Below are positions 6,213 through 8,112 of a DNA stretch of 8,112 nucleotides, piece after piece. The translations under genes and the position numbers were made by a program. Under the pieces are notes generated by a model. That model saw nothing but the letters and a program-made list of their open reading frames with translations, had not been told where the DNA came from and did no database searches. Position 1 is the first letter of the stretch; the number at the start of each line of letters is the position of its first letter. This DNA comes from Rhodospirillaceae bacterium (GTDB lineage Bacteria > Pseudomonadota > Alphaproteobacteria > UBA11136). The DNA is taken from contig JABJES010000304.1 of the NCBI GenBank assembly GCA_018663165.1, positions 1 through 8,112 of the forward strand. The letters are read 5' to 3'.

Positions 6213-6310
6213 GGGGGAAAAGACCTCGTTTTGGGATGGGGGGGCGGAAAACTTGTGGAAGGTATGAATGCCGGAATTGACGCCTGATATCTTGCGGCAG
6301 ATTTTTATTC

Positions 6311-7516
6311 CTAGTGTTTCATCACCAGATTGACCCCATAATTATCGCCTGAGATGTTGGGCATCAGGGACATCTGGCGGCTGCCATCTATGAAGGGGCT
6401 AAGATAGGTGACGATCTTGCCGACGGAATAGCCGAGAACGGCACCGGCGACCACATCGCTCATCCAGTGGTCATTATCATAGACCCGCGACATGGCGACA
6501 AGACTGGCCAGGGTATAGGCGGCGGGGGGCACATACCAATGATTCTTATACTGTTCGGAGAATATCGTGGCTGCCGTAAAGGCGACGGTGGCATGGCCAG
6601 AGACAAATGAGTTTCCGCCCCCAAGTCCTTCGAAGTCCCAGGAACTAGCGCCCTCTTTGTCGGGCCGGCTGCGCCCGAACAGTTTTTTGGCTGATTCAGA
6701 GAAAAGACCGGCAATGGCAAAGCCCTGTAAGCCGAGAAGTGCCGTTTCCTGCATTTTCTCATCGCCAAAAACCGCACCGACAGCATAAACACCGCCATAG
6801 GTGGCAAGCATGTGTTTGCTGTTTCCGATGGGTTTGACGGAAAAGATCGCGTCACCAAACCCGCTCTGGTTATCGACGAAGAAATCATCAATGGATTGGT
6901 CGGCAAACATAAGCCCGCCAACAACACCGCTCACCAGGGCGGCGCGCATCCACTCACTCGTATCCCAGCTCAGCGGCGCGGTCACAAAATCGATCGGGGC
7001 GCGGTAATAATTCTTCCAGTAATCCATATTGGTCAAAATTCGCCTGTCTTTCGGCGGCGCGGCCGCCGCTTGCCGAACCGGGGGCTTTTGAGCTGGCAGT
7101 GATACCCTCTGTGATACCCCCTGTGATACCCGCTGTGGGACTGTGTTTGCGGCATAGGGCTGGGGCTGAACCGGATAGGGGACGTAAGCGCCAGGGGGGA
7201 CATAGCCCGAGGGCAGGGCTGGACTGGTATAGGCAGGATATGCAGCTTGGTAGCCCGCTTGCGGGTATGCAGCTTGCGGATAGCCGTAGGCCTGAGCGGC
7301 GTAAGGGCTCGTATAGGCGCTGTGATAGGGCTTTTGTTCATTAACCCGCTGCCAATACGTCTGAAGGATGACATTGGTCGCTAGATCGTAATTGGCGGCC
7401 GAAGGCTGGGCGGAAACTATCGCGCCTTCTTGCGCCCATAGGGGCGTAATCATGGCCGAAAGAGCCACAAGAACGGTGGTTGTATGCAAAAAAGAATTAC
7501 GATGACAAACGGCCAT
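6311..7516 (-). CDS. Exported PAP2-family phosphatase with Tyr/Pro/Ala-rich linker
   Basis: This protein of 401 residues probably removes phosphate from a lipid phosphate (phosphatidic acid or undecaprenyl pyrophosphate type) at the periplasmic face. All three PAP2 motifs are intact: K277...R284-P285 (KX6RP), S306-G307-H308 with the catalytic His, and S343-R344...H350...D354 (SRX5HX3D). The N-terminus carries a signal sequence (about 1-28, cleavage near WAQE). Residues 63-125 form a low-complexity segment of repeated YPQA/GYQAAYP-like units, followed by a QxVS repeat (128-139) and a basic, Pro-rich stretch; these probably make a flexible spacer. Hydrophobic helices follow from about 190. Such linkers are not part of the core family. 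The start has only a weak ribosome site, and M22 would lose the signal. It may share a transcript with the arsM-like gene downstream. Confidence 0.87.
   Translation of the reverse strand: MAVCHRNSFLHTTTVLVALSAMITPLWAQEGAIVSAQPSAANYDLATNVILQTYWQRVNEQKPYHSAYTSPYAAQAYGYPQAAYPQAGYQAAYPAYTSPALPSGYVPPGAYVPYPVQPQPYAANTVPQRVSQGVSQRVSLPAQKPPVRQAAAAPPKDRRILTNMDYWKNYYRAPIDFVTAPLSWDTSEWMRAALVSGVVGGLMFADQSIDDFFVDNQSGFGDAIFSVKPIGNSKHMLATYGGVYAVGAVFGDEKMQETALLGLQGFAIAGLFSESAKKLFGRSRPDKEGASSWDFEGLGGGNSFVSGHATVAFTAATIFSEQYKNHWYVPPAAYTLASLVAMSRVYDNDHWMSDVVAGAVLGYSVGKIVTYLSPFIDGSRQMSLMPNISGDNYGVNLVMKH
7101..7136. repeat. Three tandem 12-bp repeats inside the PAP2 gene
   Basis: Three units (7101-7112, 7113-7124, 7125-7136) of the form GATACCCNCTGT differ only at one or two positions. 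Being a multiple of three, they add the four-residue unit QxVS three times without shifting the frame. They look like a recent slippage expansion in a tolerant linker. Confidence 0.85.
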
Positions 7517-7638
7517 AAATACAGAACTCGCTTCGTCTCAGCTTGAAAAACGGGATCAACAAACCACCCCGAAAAGAGGCAACAGCCACATTCAGGCCCC
7601 CATTATCTCTTATGGTGAGGGAAATCTAAAGTATTATT

Positions 7639-7689
7639 AACAAAGCAAGTTTGAGGGAAGCTGCTGGAATCGGTTGCTTAGGCTTTGTT
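7639..7689. repeat. Inverted repeat in the divergent region before the B12-binding protein gene
   Basis: AACAAAGC (7639-7646) is matched by its exact reverse complement GCTTTGTT (7682-7689). The overlapping AAGCAA (7643-7648) can instead pair with TTGCTT (7674-7679). It lies 52 bases before the ATG at 7742, so it could be an operator or a folded leader. It is short enough to be chance. The rest of the 225-base divergent region (7517-7741) shows no promoter I would defend. Confidence 0.3.
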
Positions 7690-7741
7690 CCATGTTACGC
7701 TTGGTTGATGATCCGTATCTGAGCCGAGAGGCAAAGGGACG

Positions 7742-8112
7742 ATGTTTGAGGGTAAGCGCCAACAAAGTAGCCGTTTCTGTCTAATTCTCATCAAGCCGTC
7801 TCATTATGACGATGATGGCTATGTGATCCAGTGGGCGCGGTCGGCCATTCCCTCCAATACCCTGGCGACCCTTTACGCCCTGGCCATGGACAGCCATCAA
7901 CGCAATCTTCTCGGGATCGATACCGACATTGATATCGACGCCCATGACGAGACCAACACCCACATAAATCCATCCCGGATTATCCGCCGTATCCGTCGCG
8001 CCGGGGGGCGGGGGATGGTCTGTTTCGTTGGCGTTCAGTCAAACCAGTTTCCCCATACCCTTGATCTGGCCCGGCCCCTGCGCGAGGCGGGCATACAGGT
8101 CTGTATCGGCGG
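7742..8112 (+). CDS. B12-binding, probable radical SAM protein, 5' part only
   Basis: The open frame starts with ATG at 7742, behind GAGAGG (10 bases upstream), and is still open at the window edge, giving 123 full residues. An in-frame stop at 7709-7711 limits any upstream start. The N-terminus reads FCLILIKPSHYDDDGYVIQW (12-31), then SNTLATLYAL, GIDTDIDIDAHDETNT (58-73), PSRIIRRIRRAG and MVCFVGVQSNQFPHTLDLARPLREAGIQVCIGG. This alternating strand/helix pattern is the Rossmann-like cobalamin-binding domain found at the front of B12-dependent radical SAM enzymes. The CxxxCxxC iron-sulfur motif would lie beyond the window, so the radical SAM part is inferred. The substrate is unknown. It is divergent from the PAP2 gene. 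Confidence 0.75.
   Translation, partial: MFEGKRQQSSRFCLILIKPSHYDDDGYVIQWARSAIPSNTLATLYALAMDSHQRNLLGIDTDIDIDAHDETNTHINPSRIIRRIRRAGGRGMVCFVGVQSNQFPHTLDLARPLREAGIQVCIG

Noticed and set aside
7517..7741. Cobalamin riboswitch before the B12-binding protein gene
   Set aside because: No recognisable B12 box or the expected multi-stem core was found; only a short inverted repeat is present.

Overview
The window looks like ordinary chromosome of a Gram-negative bacterium, most likely an alphaproteobacterium. This rests on the mix of families (AdpP-type Nudix hydrolase, inner-membrane HupE/UreJ-type protein with a periplasmic anchor protein, PAP2 phosphatase, ArsM-like methyltransferase), the Lol-type lipoprotein signal and the moderate-to-high GC of the flanks. 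That placement is inference. The central part (about 2.2-5.0 kb) reads as visibly AT-richer than the two ends.

Layout from left to right: the 3' end of a peptide-type ABC transporter ATPase (+); a convergent ADP-ribose pyrophosphatase gene, nudF (-); a divergent beta-propeller lipoprotein gene (+) that ends at a strong hairpin terminator; then a run of minus-strand genes. Reading in their own direction from the right these are a PAP2 phosphatase with a long Tyr/Pro/Ala-rich linker, an ArsM-like arsenite methyltransferase with a Cys-rich tail, a membrane-anchored beta-rich protein of unknown function, and a compact four-gene unit (4383 down to 2233). That unit encodes a His-rich exported protein, a HupE/UreJ-family membrane protein, a membrane-anchored periplasmic protein and a 46-residue membrane microprotein ending in His-Gly-His-Thr-His. 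At the right edge, on the plus strand, is the start of a B12-binding, probably radical-SAM, protein that runs off the window.

The four-gene unit is the most system-like part of the window. It combines a probable metal permease with exported or anchored proteins carrying exposed histidines, which suggests handling of a divalent metal such as nickel or cobalt; no experiment-level support is visible. It shares a bidirectional terminator with the lipoprotein gene. The ArsM-like gene may point to metalloid handling nearby, but no arsenic regulator or pump gene lies in the window. No RNA genes, insertion sequences or CRISPR arrays were seen, and no intergenic gap exceeds 300 bases.
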